NCBI GenBank assembly: GCA_964484515.1
Contig: CAZAGT010000217.1
Location: forward strand, 1-8,481
Direction: 5' to 3'
Origin: CAZAGT01 sp964484515
GTDB lineage: Bacteria > Desulfobacterota > DSM-4660 > Desulfatiglandales > HGW-15
Length of the DNA: 8,481 nt
The position numbers and the translations under genes are program-made. This document shows positions 1-6,578 of this stretch, piece after piece (within the stretch, counting starts at the first letter, position 1; every line of letters starts with the position of its first letter). A model generated the notes under the pieces. The model was not told the DNA's origin. It searched no databases and saw only the letters and a list, made by a program, of their open reading frames with translations.

Positions 1-404
1 GTTCGGAGGAGAGTTGCCTCGGTGGACGTCACCACGACGGGGTACTTGTTGGCGGTGAGGGCATAAAGGGCCTCCAGACGGCGGGCAATCACCTCGTCGT
101 GCGGGCTCAGGCCTGAGAGGGGTGATATGTCGTACCGCGGAAAGTCAAAGAGGCGTCGTTTGCCGTTTGCCTTGAAACCATCCGTAGGTTCGGAAAGGAA
201 AAACTCGAGTTCACGGCGTAACCGGTCCGCCTCCTTGGCCAGCGGGGTGACGATCAGGGTCGGTCTCTTAATGGCCTTTACAAAGCGTGCCAGGAAAAAA
301 GCCCTCGCCGCTCCAAAGACGCCGCTCACATGGACGGCTGGGACCCCGATCCCAAGCCGCTCCACGACGTGATCGAGGTCCTGATCTTTTGTTTCAATAG
401 GCAT
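1..404 (-). CDS. mfd: Transcription-repair coupling factor Mfd, N-terminal fragment (runs off window)
   Basis: Reading the minus strand from ATG at 404 gives 134 open codons to the window edge with no stop. The product resembles the start of Mfd, the ATP-dependent translocase that removes RNA polymerase stalled at DNA lesions and recruits UvrA. Recognisable pieces are SGVFGAARAFFLARF (residues 27-41), LIVTP (50-54), a DFP motif (87-89), SPLSGLSPH (94-102) with the following EVIARRLEALYAL, and VVVTSTEA (123-130). These match the UvrB-homologous N-terminal module of the family. Mfd is normally about 1100-1200 residues, so only about 12 percent is present and the helicase and RNAP-interaction domains lie outside. 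An in-frame TAG lies 8 codons upstream with no other usable start between, which supports this ATG. The ribosome site is weak (AAAGG). The neighbouring enolase-type gene is on the same strand 384 bases upstream, probably a separate unit. Confidence 0.85.
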   Translation of the reverse strand, partial: MPIETKDQDLDHVVERLGIGVPAVHVSGVFGAARAFFLARFVKAIKRPTLIVTPLAKEADRLRRELEFFLSEPTDGFKANGKRRLFDFPRYDISPLSGLSPHDEVIARRLEALYALTANKYPVVVTSTEATLLR

Positions 405-520
405 TTTGACGCAGACGCCTTTATCGTACTATATGGCTCGGCCAACCTTGCCGCGAGATCTTCAAGACCAAGGGGCGCCGGCCGGGGAAAAAATAAACAA
501 ATCGCTTAGGGAGCGCAAGG

Positions 521-709
521 ATGAATGCACTTTCCAGAAATTCCGCGCCGGTCACGCGAGCTGGGTTGTGACGACGGAAGATCCTCTGCAAGATATTCGC
601 CGTGAACTACGAAATCTGGCAACCAAAAGAAAAGCCGCGAATGATGCTGCGTTACGCCATCGAGCGTTTTCCAGAGCCCAAGCGACAAGCATATCTCGAT
701 GGCAATATA
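521..709 (+). pseudogene. Possible remnant of a DNA alkylation repair (AlkD-like) gene C-terminus
   Basis: An ATG at 521 follows a reasonable ribosome site (AGGGAG, 508-513), but its frame stops after 16 codons at TGA 569-571. The same frame then stays open and encodes EIWQPKEKPRMMLRYAIERF followed by PEPKRQAYLDGNI (about 611-709). The pattern MPRxxLRYAIExxPExxRxxYL is familiar to me from the C-terminal helix of HEAT-repeat DNA alkylation repair proteins; this is recalled similarity, not a search result. If correct, only the last 35 or so residues survive and the ATG-TGA part is unrelated or decayed. The frame continues into low-complexity G-rich DNA and then overlaps the 3' end of the opposite-strand enolase gene, so the end given is the end of protein-like sequence. 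It may also be a chance frame. Confidence 0.3.
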
Positions 710-714
710 GAGGA

Positions 715-747
715 GGGGGTAAGGGGTCGGGGGTCGGTACTGGGGGG
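715..747 (+). other. G-tract cluster, potential G-quadruplex
   Basis: Four runs of 5, 4, 5 and 6 guanines (715-719, 723-726, 729-733, 742-747) are separated by loops of 3, 2 and 8 bases on the plus strand. The cluster lies about 40 bases past the stop codon of the convergent minus-strand enolase gene, so that transcript would carry the C-rich complement. No stem plus T-run terminator is visible here. Whether the cluster acts in termination or is only G-rich spacer cannot be told from sequence. Confidence 0.5.
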
Positions 748-788
748 AGACTTCGTGCCTGGCAGGGACGTCGTTTTGGCGAAGGACG

Positions 789-1914
789 CTATTTTATGGT
801 TTTGTGATGAAGGGCTGAAGCTTCCACCCGCTCCAACACGGGCTTGTAAGGCGTTCCCGGTACGCGCGAGGGCGTAAACGTGCAGTCTTCATTCAGCACC
901 AGGGCCTCATCCGTAAGGTCCTTGACGTAGAAATAATTGCTTGGGAACAGATCACCGGGGTAGCTGAAATTGTCGAGTGTGGCCAGTTCAACGAGGATCC
1001 CGGCCCCAACCCCGCTCTCCAGCATGCTGCCGACCCAGCAGGGGATCCCCGCATCTCGCGCCATGTGGTGGAGCTTCAAGGCCACGGAGAGCCCCCCAAC
1101 ACGCCCGGGTTTGATGTTGAGTACGCGGCATGACTTGAGTCGCAATGCCCATTCGAAACTGCGCACAGAGGTAATCGATTCATCCAGACAAACGGGGGTC
1201 TCGATCTGTTTTTGCAGCTCCGCGTGCTCAAGAAGGTCTGCATGAAACAATGGCTGCTCGATCATGGCCAAACCCAACGCGTCGATCTTTTTGAAGAGGC
1301 CGATGTCATCCNNNNNNNNNNATGTCATCCAGCGAGTACCCGGCGTTGCAGTCGATGTGAAATGTCTGATCCGGGAAGTGGGATCTCACGATGTGCAGCA
1401 TCTCCAGGTCCCACCCGTGGCGGACCTTCAACTTGATGCGCTTGAACCCCTGATCGCAGACACCCTGTATCTTCTGCAACAACATGTCGTAGGAATCCTG
1501 AATACCGAAATCCGCGCCTGCATCCACCCGTCGAAAATGCCCCCCCAGCAATTCGTGGAGCGGCCTTCCCTCCGCCTCTGCCCTCAGGACCCACCATGCC
1601 GTCTCCAGGCCTGCCTTTGCAAACGGATTTCCTTTAAAGTACTTGAAGGTGTCAAAAAGCTCGTCGGCCGTCTCGATATCCCGCCCCACAAGGAGAGGCG
1701 CCAAGAACTCCACGATTACGTGGTAGGCCGACATGGCTGTCTCCGGAGAGTACGTCGGCGCCCGCAATGGTGTAGTTTCGCCCCAGCCCACATGGTTCCC
1801 TGAAACCACCTTCACCAGTACGGAGTGAACGGCGTCGTCCTCGCCGTAAGCGGTTCGCCAGGGATAGATCAGCTGGAGCGCCACATAATATACATCCATA
1901 GAGTCAATCTTCAT
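789..1914 (-). CDS. Enolase-superfamily enzyme, o-succinylbenzoate synthase / N-acylamino acid racemase / dipeptide epimerase type (split only by an assembly gap)
   Basis: ATG at 1914 follows an AGGGAG-type ribosome site, and TAG is at 789-791. Ten Ns at 1312-1321 break the frame, but ATGTCATCC occurs on both sides. Removing the Ns and one copy gives one continuous 368-residue protein, a normal family length. N-terminal capping domain: about residues 1-125, with VGWGE at 42-46 and HELLGG at 120-125. TIM barrel: about 130-345. Catalytic Lys pair KLK at 161-163. Metal ligands D188 (HIDCN), E213 (MIEQPL) and D238 (CLDES). Second-face Lys K262 (NIKPGRVGG). The motifs MIEQPL, NIKPGRVGG and WVGSMLESGVG place it with the MenC/NAAAR/Ala-Glu epimerase branch, which does 1,1-proton transfer or syn-dehydration beside a carboxylate bound to Mg2+. 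No other menaquinone genes are nearby, so a racemase or epimerase role is at least as likely as MenC. Substrate is not predictable. Confidence 0.87.
1312..1321. other. Scaffold gap (10 N) that appears to be spurious
   Basis: Ten Ns are flanked directly by the same 9 bases, ATGTCATCC at 1303-1311 and 1322-1330. Deleting 19 bases (Ns plus one copy) restores the reading frame of the minus-strand enolase gene and gives the expected residues YSLDDIGLFKKID across the join. This is what an unmerged contig overlap filled with a fixed 10-N spacer looks like. No sequence appears to be missing. Confidence 0.9.
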
Positions 1915-2531
1915 CCCCCTGCTCCCTCGATTTCACCCTTCATGACAAAGCTGCAATATTGAGGATTCAGACGAACAGGTTCGGCCATGACCGTTCTTGC
2001 CCTTCCTCCCATAACGAAAAATCGAGAATCCCACAAAATGACGCAAGATTCAACAGTTCTCAGAGAGCCAAGACATATCAACAATTTCTAGGTCGGTAGA
2101 TAATTTGAGCATCCTGCTCCACACCTCAGACTCCGGTAAACCGGTGATAGCCTGGTACAGAGAAAGCGTGTTGAGAAGGGGCCCTGCAAGAAGGCCTTGA
2201 AACCATTTCGAATGAAGAATAGCTATCATTATCGCCAAGCTGCGAGGGTCACATGTTTCGGGCACTATCAACTTACGATAGCGACGAAAAGGCCATTGGA
2301 TTTCCCTTGACTTTCACCGCATTGTGGCAAATCCTGAAGAGCATTATCAAAACTCCCTAATTTAGACTTATTTGAGGGCAATTCATGGAGAAAAACCTCA
2401 AGTACATCCGACCCCGCTCCTGACGAAGTTTGACTATCCGCCAGGGGCCTATCTCAAATCCCTTTTTCGTCGAAACACACGGACCTTTCTCCATAGCTTT
2501 TCACAGACGAGAACCGATTAGGGTCGATACC
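1915..2531. other. Divergent intergenic region, mostly without recognisable content
   Basis: This stretch separates the minus-strand enolase gene from the plus-strand solute-binding pseudogene and would have to hold both promoters. I see no convincing -35/-10 pair, operator palindrome, riboswitch or terminator. The only longer open frame is the doubtful minus-strand one at 2050-2271, described separately. Confidence 0.5.
2050..2271 (-). CDS. Small ORF of unknown function, possibly a gene fragment
   Basis: 73 codons from ATG at 2271 to TGA at 2050. The frame is open further upstream without an ATG (EIQWPFRRYRKLIVPETCD and so on; TTG or GTG starts are possible) until a stop near 2330. The product has a mixed, globular-looking composition with a hydrophobic middle (WFQGLLAGPLLNTLSLY) and an acidic C-terminus. 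It has no signal peptide or motif that I recognise, and no clear ribosome site before the ATG. It could be the C-terminal end of a decayed gene, because protein-like sequence seems to start before the only ATG. It lies in an otherwise gene-poor spacer next to a decayed transporter gene. A chance ORF is not excluded. Confidence 0.25.
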   Translation of the reverse strand: MIVPETCDPRSLAIMIAILHSKWFQGLLAGPLLNTLSLYQAITGLPESEVWSRMLKLSTDLEIVDMSWLSENC

Positions 2532-3187
2532 ATGCAGTTCTCGAGCGTAAACTCCAGGATCATTTTAACCTCTCTTTTTGTCATCATCCACTTCGGCTTA
2601 TGCGGTAAGGCCAAGGCCCGGCACGAAGAACCTCGCGGTGAGATCCGTGTGGTTGACAATTTCCGTTCAGACATAAACGTCCTAGGCCATAATGTCCTTC
2701 AATATCTTTTTGAATATGCTTTGGAAGAAAACCGTTTGTCTGCGTCTCTCGGCGTCTTCCGGCAGTGGATTGATGACACGACGTTAGAGGTGAAGCTGCG
2801 CCAGGGGGGAAGTTCACCAACGGGGAGCCGTTCGACGCCTATGCTGTGAAATTCAACTTTGATTTTCAACGCGAGCATAACCCTGGTCGGGGCGTACAGA
2901 TCTACATGCGGAGTGCAAGGGAAATGAGGGGAATTGAATTGATCGCTACACCCTGCGAATTGATCTTAAACAGCCCGATCTGTTTCTCCTGGACAAGATT
3001 GTAATCGGTCCAATAGCCGGTTTTGTAATTGGTGCGCCGAAATACACGGAGAGAGTCGGATGGGATGAATTCCTGACGCGTCCCGTTGGCACTGGTCGAT
3101 CCGCGGCAAGAATAACCGTAAGGAGATACCACCGTCTTCCAGTCAAAACCTGAACGATTCAACAGGTATCGGGGCTGGAAATATTAA
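2532..3187 (+). pseudogene. Decayed periplasmic solute-binding protein gene of a peptide/nickel-type (SBP_bac_5) ABC transporter
   Basis: ATG 2532 (AGGG at 2518-2521) starts a Sec signal peptide: R9, hydrophobic ILTSLFVII, then AKA at 27-29 as likely cleavage site. The mature part reads like the N-lobe of DppA/OppA-type binding proteins: EIRVVDNFRSDINVLGHNVL, then WIDDTTLEVKLRQG. One base is missing in the G-run at 2804-2809. The next frame continues KFTNGEPFDAYAVKFNFDF (family: GVKFxxGxPFxAxxVxF). A second break near 2935 moves to DRYTLRIDLKQPDLFLLDKI, ending in TRPVGTG near 3097, the family's NPVGTG motif. Beyond this, further frame changes lead to GDTTVFQSKPERFNRYRGWKY and TAA 3185-3187. 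About 200 residues of a normal 500 or more are represented, so the protein is non-functional as read. TAA lies 18 bases before the next start, hinting at former co-transcription with the enolase-like gene. Confidence 0.8.
3095..3163 (+). repeat. Direct repeat R, copy 1
   Basis: This 69-base segment matches 4720-4789 in the same orientation. It begins with an identical GTCGATCCG. After a diverged stretch with one gap, 34 of 42 positions agree from GGAGATACC at 3122, and most differences are transitions. It starts just where similarity to the solute-binding family becomes unclear (after PVGTG). It either marks a rearrangement junction or is itself the 3' part of that gene. In one frame both copies read GDT followed by F-x-S-x-P-E, so coding ancestry is plausible. 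Confidence 0.6.
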
Positions 3188-3205
3188 GCAGGAGGATAAC
3201 TCACT

Positions 3206-4417
3206 ATGAAAATAACCGATGTCAAGACATATGTGGTGGCAAATCCTCCTCCCCATTGTGGAGGACCATATTTTGTTTTTCTGAAACTGACCACAAATGA
3301 CAAGATCGAGGGCTTCGGCGAAGCGTACGGAGTTCCATTTCACCCGAACACAGTGGCAACTATGATTGAGGACCTGACAGACCGTTATGTTATCGGCTCT
3401 GACCCGTTCAAGATTGAAAGTCTGTGGCGCATAATCTACTCAAGTGGCTATACCCAACATCCTGACCTGTCACTGATGGGAGTTCTGAGCGCGCTTGAAT
3501 TGGCTTGCTGGGACATTATGGGCAAGGCGCTTAACCAGCCTGTCTATAATCTGTTGGGCGGCCAGATTCACGAAAAGCTCCGCAGTTACACATATCTTTA
3601 TCCGGCGCCCATTAAGCCGGCGGAAGCCCAAGATCCCCTTTCGGTGGCCGACGTTTTTGGTGATCCAGAGCTCGCCCCCAAAAGGGCGCTCCAATACATT
3701 GAACAGGGTTTCACCGCCCTAAAGTTTGACCCCGTGATGCCCATGTCTGCTTTTGACCCTAGGCAGCTATCCCTGGAGGCGCTTGATAACGCAGAACTTG
3801 TGGTCAAAAACGTGCGCGAAGCTGTCGGTAACAAGTGTGACTTACTTATTGGAACCCATGGACAGATGACCACCTCCAGTGCCATCCGTCTCGCCAAGAG
3901 GCTGGAACAATTTGATCCTCTATGGTTTGAGGAGCCGGTGCCGCCAGAGAATGTCGAAGAGATGGCCCGGGTAGCTCAATCAACGAGCATACCGATCGCG
4001 TCAGGAGAACGGCTGACCACCAAGTATGAGTTTACCCGCCTACTGGAGAAACAGGCGGTGGCCATTCTTCAGCCAGCCCTTGGTCGCGTCGGGGGTTTGC
4101 TGGAGGGCAAGAAGATCGCTGGCATGGCTGAAGCGCATTACGCTCAACTTGCCCCTCATCTTTACTGTGGGCCGATAGAGGCTGCTGCCAACATACAGCT
4201 CGGTACCTGTAGCCCTAATTTCTTAATTCAGGAAAGCATCGAGACGTTTGGCGGTTTCTACGCTGAGATTCTTAAGGAACCCATCAAATGGGAGGACGGC
4301 TACATCATACCCCCTACCAAGCCGGGCCTAGGCGTTGAATTGGATGAAGAAGTGGCCGCTAAGAACCCTTACAGTGGAACTTCCATTTTTCCGGAAATGG
4401 AGAACGCACCTATCTAG
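3206..4417 (+). CDS. Mandelate racemase/muconate lactonizing enzyme family protein, probable acid-sugar dehydratase-like, with altered acidic active-site residues
   Basis: 403 residues from ATG 3206, 10 bases after a strong AGGAGG (3190-3195), to TAG 4415-4417. The capping domain (about 1-125) has MKITDVKTYVV, FGEAYG at 37-42, LSALELACWDIMGK at 94-107 and NLLGGQ at 115-120. The barrel follows: K173 in LKFDP, then LLIGTHGQ at 213-220, WFEEP with E242, ASGE with E268, and APHLYCG with H318, the usual catalytic His on the seventh strand. Relative to the usual family pattern, the first metal-ligand Asp (VDAHG) is Gly216, and the Asp paired with the catalytic His (QPD) is Ala291 (LQPALGRVGG). My recollection is that a GTHGQ-type subgroup exists, so this may be a subgroup trait rather than damage; the frame is intact. 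Family members usually dehydrate or epimerise sugar or hydroxy acids. Substrate unknown. It follows the decayed transporter gene closely. Confidence 0.88.
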   Translation: MKITDVKTYVVANPPPHCGGPYFVFLKLTTNDKIEGFGEAYGVPFHPNTVATMIEDLTDRYVIGSDPFKIESLWRIIYSSGYTQHPDLSLMGVLSALELACWDIMGKALNQPVYNLLGGQIHEKLRSYTYLYPAPIKPAEAQDPLSVADVFGDPELAPKRALQYIEQGFTALKFDPVMPMSAFDPRQLSLEALDNAELVVKNVREAVGNKCDLLIGTHGQMTTSSAIRLAKRLEQFDPLWFEEPVPPENVEEMARVAQSTSIPIASGERLTTKYEFTRLLEKQAVAILQPALGRVGGLLEGKKIAGMAEAHYAQLAPHLYCGPIEAAANIQLGTCSPNFLIQESIETFGGFYAEILKEPIKWEDGYIIPPTKPGLGVELDEEVAAKNPYSGTSIFPEMENAPI

Positions 4418-4419
4418 TA

Positions 4420-4675
4420 CCCTACTGTTGCATAAACAACACGTCGAAAAGTCTGGAAAGACAAGAATAACCACGCTCTACGCCATTTTTCGCATTCACT
4501 CTGGATATCACCGGCTGTGACATCCAGCGAAACCCAGAAGACGCCGTGTTGTTTACCCTCCGGGAAAGCCGAGGACACCGCATCTTCTGCGTTGCCAAGG
4601 GTTTGCAGTAGACTTCTACGGCTGCACCCTCGGCGCCTTGAATCTGCAGCATCCTCGACTTTTGCAACGTTAGGG
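4420..4675. mobile_element. MITE-like element with TA flanks (family A, complete copy)
   Basis: A 256-base non-coding element whose ends are imperfect inverted repeats, 13 of 16 positions matching: CCCTACTGTTGCATAA at the left, and CCCTAACGTTGCAAAA as the complement of the right end. TA sits immediately outside each end (4418-4419 and 4676-4677), the target duplication expected of IS630/Tc1-mariner-type insertion. A second copy starts at 8431. The element begins 2 bases after the stop codon of the enolase-like gene. No transposase is encoded, so it would need one supplied in trans. Two minus-strand frames cross it but look like chance ORFs. Confidence 0.75.
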
Positions 4676-4719
4676 TAGTACATACTTCCACGAATCTTTC
4701 GTATCGCCAGTAAAGACGA

Positions 4720-4789
4720 GTCGATCCGTGAAAAAAGGGAATTAAGTGGAGATACCATCGCCTTTCACTCAAGACCTGAATGATTGAAA
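4720..4789 (+). repeat. Direct repeat R, copy 2
   Basis: Related to 3095-3163 in the same orientation (identical GTCGATCCG start; 34 of 42 identical over 4748-4789). Here it is not preceded by solute-binding-protein sequence; the TA-flanked element ends 44 bases earlier. Together with copy 1 it brackets the enolase-like gene and the MITE. A frame shared with copy 1 encodes GDTIAFHSRPE and then stops. The repeat's function is unknown; it may be a fragment of a paralogous gene or the edge of a duplicated segment. Confidence 0.6.
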
Positions 4790-4847
4790 TAACAAATCAA
4801 ATAGAGGTTTGGGGCCCTAACTACGCCGTCGAAAGGCCTTCTCCTGA

Positions 4848-5165
4848 GAGTCTGTCGGAAAACGCCCATCCCGCTCTCTTCGAGCGGGACGAAAGCGGGG
4901 ACTGAGCCGAGCGAAGCGAAGGTAAAGAAATCCCGAGGAATGAGGCGTACGAACCCTCAGGTTCGAGGTTCGAGGACTGAGGTTCGAGTCAAAAACAAAA
5001 GACTTCAGGCGGTTTTTTTCCTTTGCCTTCAGCCTCCTACCTTTGACCTTCTGTATACGCCGCAGTGACGAGGGATGAGGGTAACGCAGCCCTTCGACTC
5101 TGCTCAGGACCGTGAGCCTGCCGAACGACCTGTCGAACGGCAGATGGGCGTTTTCCGACAGACTC
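4848..5165. mobile_element. MITE-like element with perfect 23-bp terminal inverted repeats (family B)
   Basis: Bases 4848-4870 (starting GAGTCTGTCGGAAAACGCCC) are the exact reverse complement of 5143-5165, giving a 318-base element. The interior is non-coding and rich in small structure. There is a 7-bp stem CCCGCTC/GAGCGGG just inside the left end, a CGAACC-CTCA-GGTTCG hairpin at 4950-4965, a heptamer array AGGTTCG at 4959-4986 (four units, the third diverged), and a TTCGAC/GTCGAA stem at 5093-5098 with 5132-5137. No clear target-site duplication is seen. It lies about 120 bases before the kinase gene. Confidence 0.75.
4959..4986 (+). repeat. Heptamer tandem repeat (AGGTTCG)x4
   Basis: Four consecutive 7-base units occur inside the family B element: AGGTTCG, AGGTTCG, AGGACTG, AGGTTCG. 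The first unit also forms the right arm of the CGAACC/GGTTCG hairpin at 4950-4965. Units of this kind can change in number by replication slippage. Confidence 0.65.
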
Positions 5166-5285
5166 AACTACGCACAATACATCCCCTGAATCGGCCGTGC
5201 GCATGATCTTTGGACGTCGCGAATTGGATATTGATTGAGATGACAGACAGCGCCAGGTTGACAATGAGAAAAATTCGGCGCTTCG

Positions 5286-6578
5286 GTGATCGATATGCCT
5301 CTCGATTTACCTGATAGAATAGGCAGATATGAGATAAGCCAGGAACTGGCTAGAGGCGGCAGGACGGTGGTGTACCTTGGAAGGGACCCCTTCATTGATC
5401 GCCCCATTGCTCTAAAGGCTGTTGCAGCCCCTTCCTTAAAAGAACCGCGTGGACTTGAACGATTCAGACAGAGATTCTTCAATGAGGCGCGGGCGGCGGG
5501 AAAATTGATCCATCCGCACATCACTATGCTGCATGATGCAAATATTGCAGATGACTTGTGGTATTTGGTCATGGAGTACGTCGATGGGATGACTCTGAGA
5601 GAATACTCTCGCGTTAAAGGATCCCTACCCGTCGACGAGGTGACGGGCATCGCATTTCAATGCGCAAAGGCCTTGAGCTACGCTCACGACCACGGTGTCA
5701 TCCACGGCGATATTAAACCAACCAATATCATGATTTCCTCAACAGGTGATGTCAAAATTACAGATTTCGGAGCGGCGAAGATAGAGGGAGCGACAGAGCA
5801 GGCAAGTTCTGATAGCCTGACCGGTTCTCTGCATTATACATCGCCAGAGGAACTTCGTGGTGAAGCGGTGAGTGCACGAAGTGATGTATTCTCGCTCGGG
5901 GTTGTGATGTATGAGCTTTTAGCGGGAACTAAGCCTTTTGAAGCTGAAACGGATGTTGCCGTCTGTTTCAAGATCGTAGACGAGGAACCGGAAGCCCTGA
6001 AGAAACAAGTGACAGATATTCCTGAATCTCTTGACCGAATCGTGATGCGAGCACTGCAAAAGGAGCCAGCGAAAAGATTCCAGTCCTGCTTCCAACTCGC
6101 TTCCGAGCTCAAAGCTGCCTTCGAGGATCTCAAGGAGATCGATGAAAAGATCGAATTTGAAGAGAAATGCAATGCCCTGAGGAGAATTCATTTCTTTCAT
6201 GATTTCAAATTAATGGAACTTGCCGAGGTGCTAAAAATTGCTCAATGGTACGAGGTCGAAGCCAATGCGATTATCATTAGTGAGGGGGAGTTCGAAGCTG
6301 ACTCTTTTTACATCATTGTGGATGGTGAGGTGCTGGTTAAAAAACACGGTAAACCTTTGAACGCATTAAAACGAGGAGACTGCTTTGGAGAAATGGCATA
6401 TTTGGGCAGGAGTAAAAGGACGGCTTCTATCGAAGCACTGAGAGATAGCGTTTTGATGAAGATTGCGGCTCCTATGGCGGCAGAGACGTCTGATAGCACC
6501 CAGCTTCGTTTCTACAAGGCCATTTCTACAACTCTGATTCAGCGACTGGCCCGCGCCAGTGAGTTATTATCCCACTAG
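5286..6578 (+). CDS. Serine/threonine protein kinase with C-terminal cyclic-nucleotide-binding domain
   Basis: 430 residues from GTG 5286; ATG 5295 (residue 4) is an equally good start, with GGTGAT at 5285-5290 before it. An in-frame stop at 5265 excludes longer forms. Kinase domain about residues 12-280: glycine loop LARGGRTVVYLG (21-32), Lys K44 (IALK), Glu E67, catalytic loop HGDIKPTN (140-147; D142, K144, N147), DFG 160-162, SPE 186-188, and D200 in SDVFSLG. The loop reads A-x-G-G-R-T instead of G-x-G-G-x-G, and HGD replaces HRD. An acidic helical linker follows (about 275-300). The CNB domain (about 300-395) keeps the phosphate-binding cassette FGEMAYLGRSKRTAS, with E369 and R378 that bind the ribose hydroxyl and phosphate of cAMP or cGMP in this fold. 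There is no membrane segment, so it is cytoplasmic. It probably phosphorylates proteins under cNMP control; targets unknown. It sits alone, flanked by repeat elements. Confidence 0.92.
   Translation: MIDMPLDLPDRIGRYEISQELARGGRTVVYLGRDPFIDRPIALKAVAAPSLKEPRGLERFRQRFFNEARAAGKLIHPHITMLHDANIADDLWYLVMEYVDGMTLREYSRVKGSLPVDEVTGIAFQCAKALSYAHDHGVIHGDIKPTNIMISSTGDVKITDFGAAKIEGATEQASSDSLTGSLHYTSPEELRGEAVSARSDVFSLGVVMYELLAGTKPFEAETDVAVCFKIVDEEPEALKKQVTDIPESLDRIVMRALQKEPAKRFQSCFQLASELKAAFEDLKEIDEKIEFEEKCNALRRIHFFHDFKLMELAEVLKIAQWYEVEANAIIISEGEFEADSFYIIVDGEVLVKKHGKPLNALKRGDCFGEMAYLGRSKRTASIEALRDSVLMKIAAPMAAETSDSTQLRFYKAISTTLIQRLARASELLSH

Noticed and set aside
127..372. Plus-strand 81-codon ORF
   Set aside because: It is antisense to the mfd fragment, whose minus-strand translation has clear family motifs.
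406..807. Plus-strand 133-codon ORF between mfd and the enolase gene
   Set aside because: No recognisable motifs, Arg/Gly-rich end caused by the G-tracts, no ribosome site, and it competes with the frame carrying the repair-like fragment.
1264..1803. Plus-strand 179-codon ORF crossing the gap
   Set aside because: Antisense to the well-supported enolase-superfamily gene; its frame across the Ns is artificial.
2902..3162. Minus-strand 86-codon ORF
   Set aside because: Lies opposite the solute-binding pseudogene, whose plus-strand sense is clear.
4414..4772. Two overlapping minus-strand ORFs of 114 and 116 codons
   Set aside because: They cover the non-coding family A element and its inverted ends, and have no motifs or ribosome sites.
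4817..5167. Minus-strand 116-codon ORF, Arg/Ser-rich
   Set aside because: It is a translation of the family B element, including both inverted ends and the heptamer array; low complexity.
5258..5297. TTGACA at 5258 as promoter of the kinase gene
   Set aside because: No TATAAT-like hexamer at suitable spacing, and it would place the transcript start inside the coding sequence.
5168..5650. Minus-strand 160-codon ORF
   Set aside because: Mostly antisense to the kinase N-terminus, which carries all expected kinase motifs.
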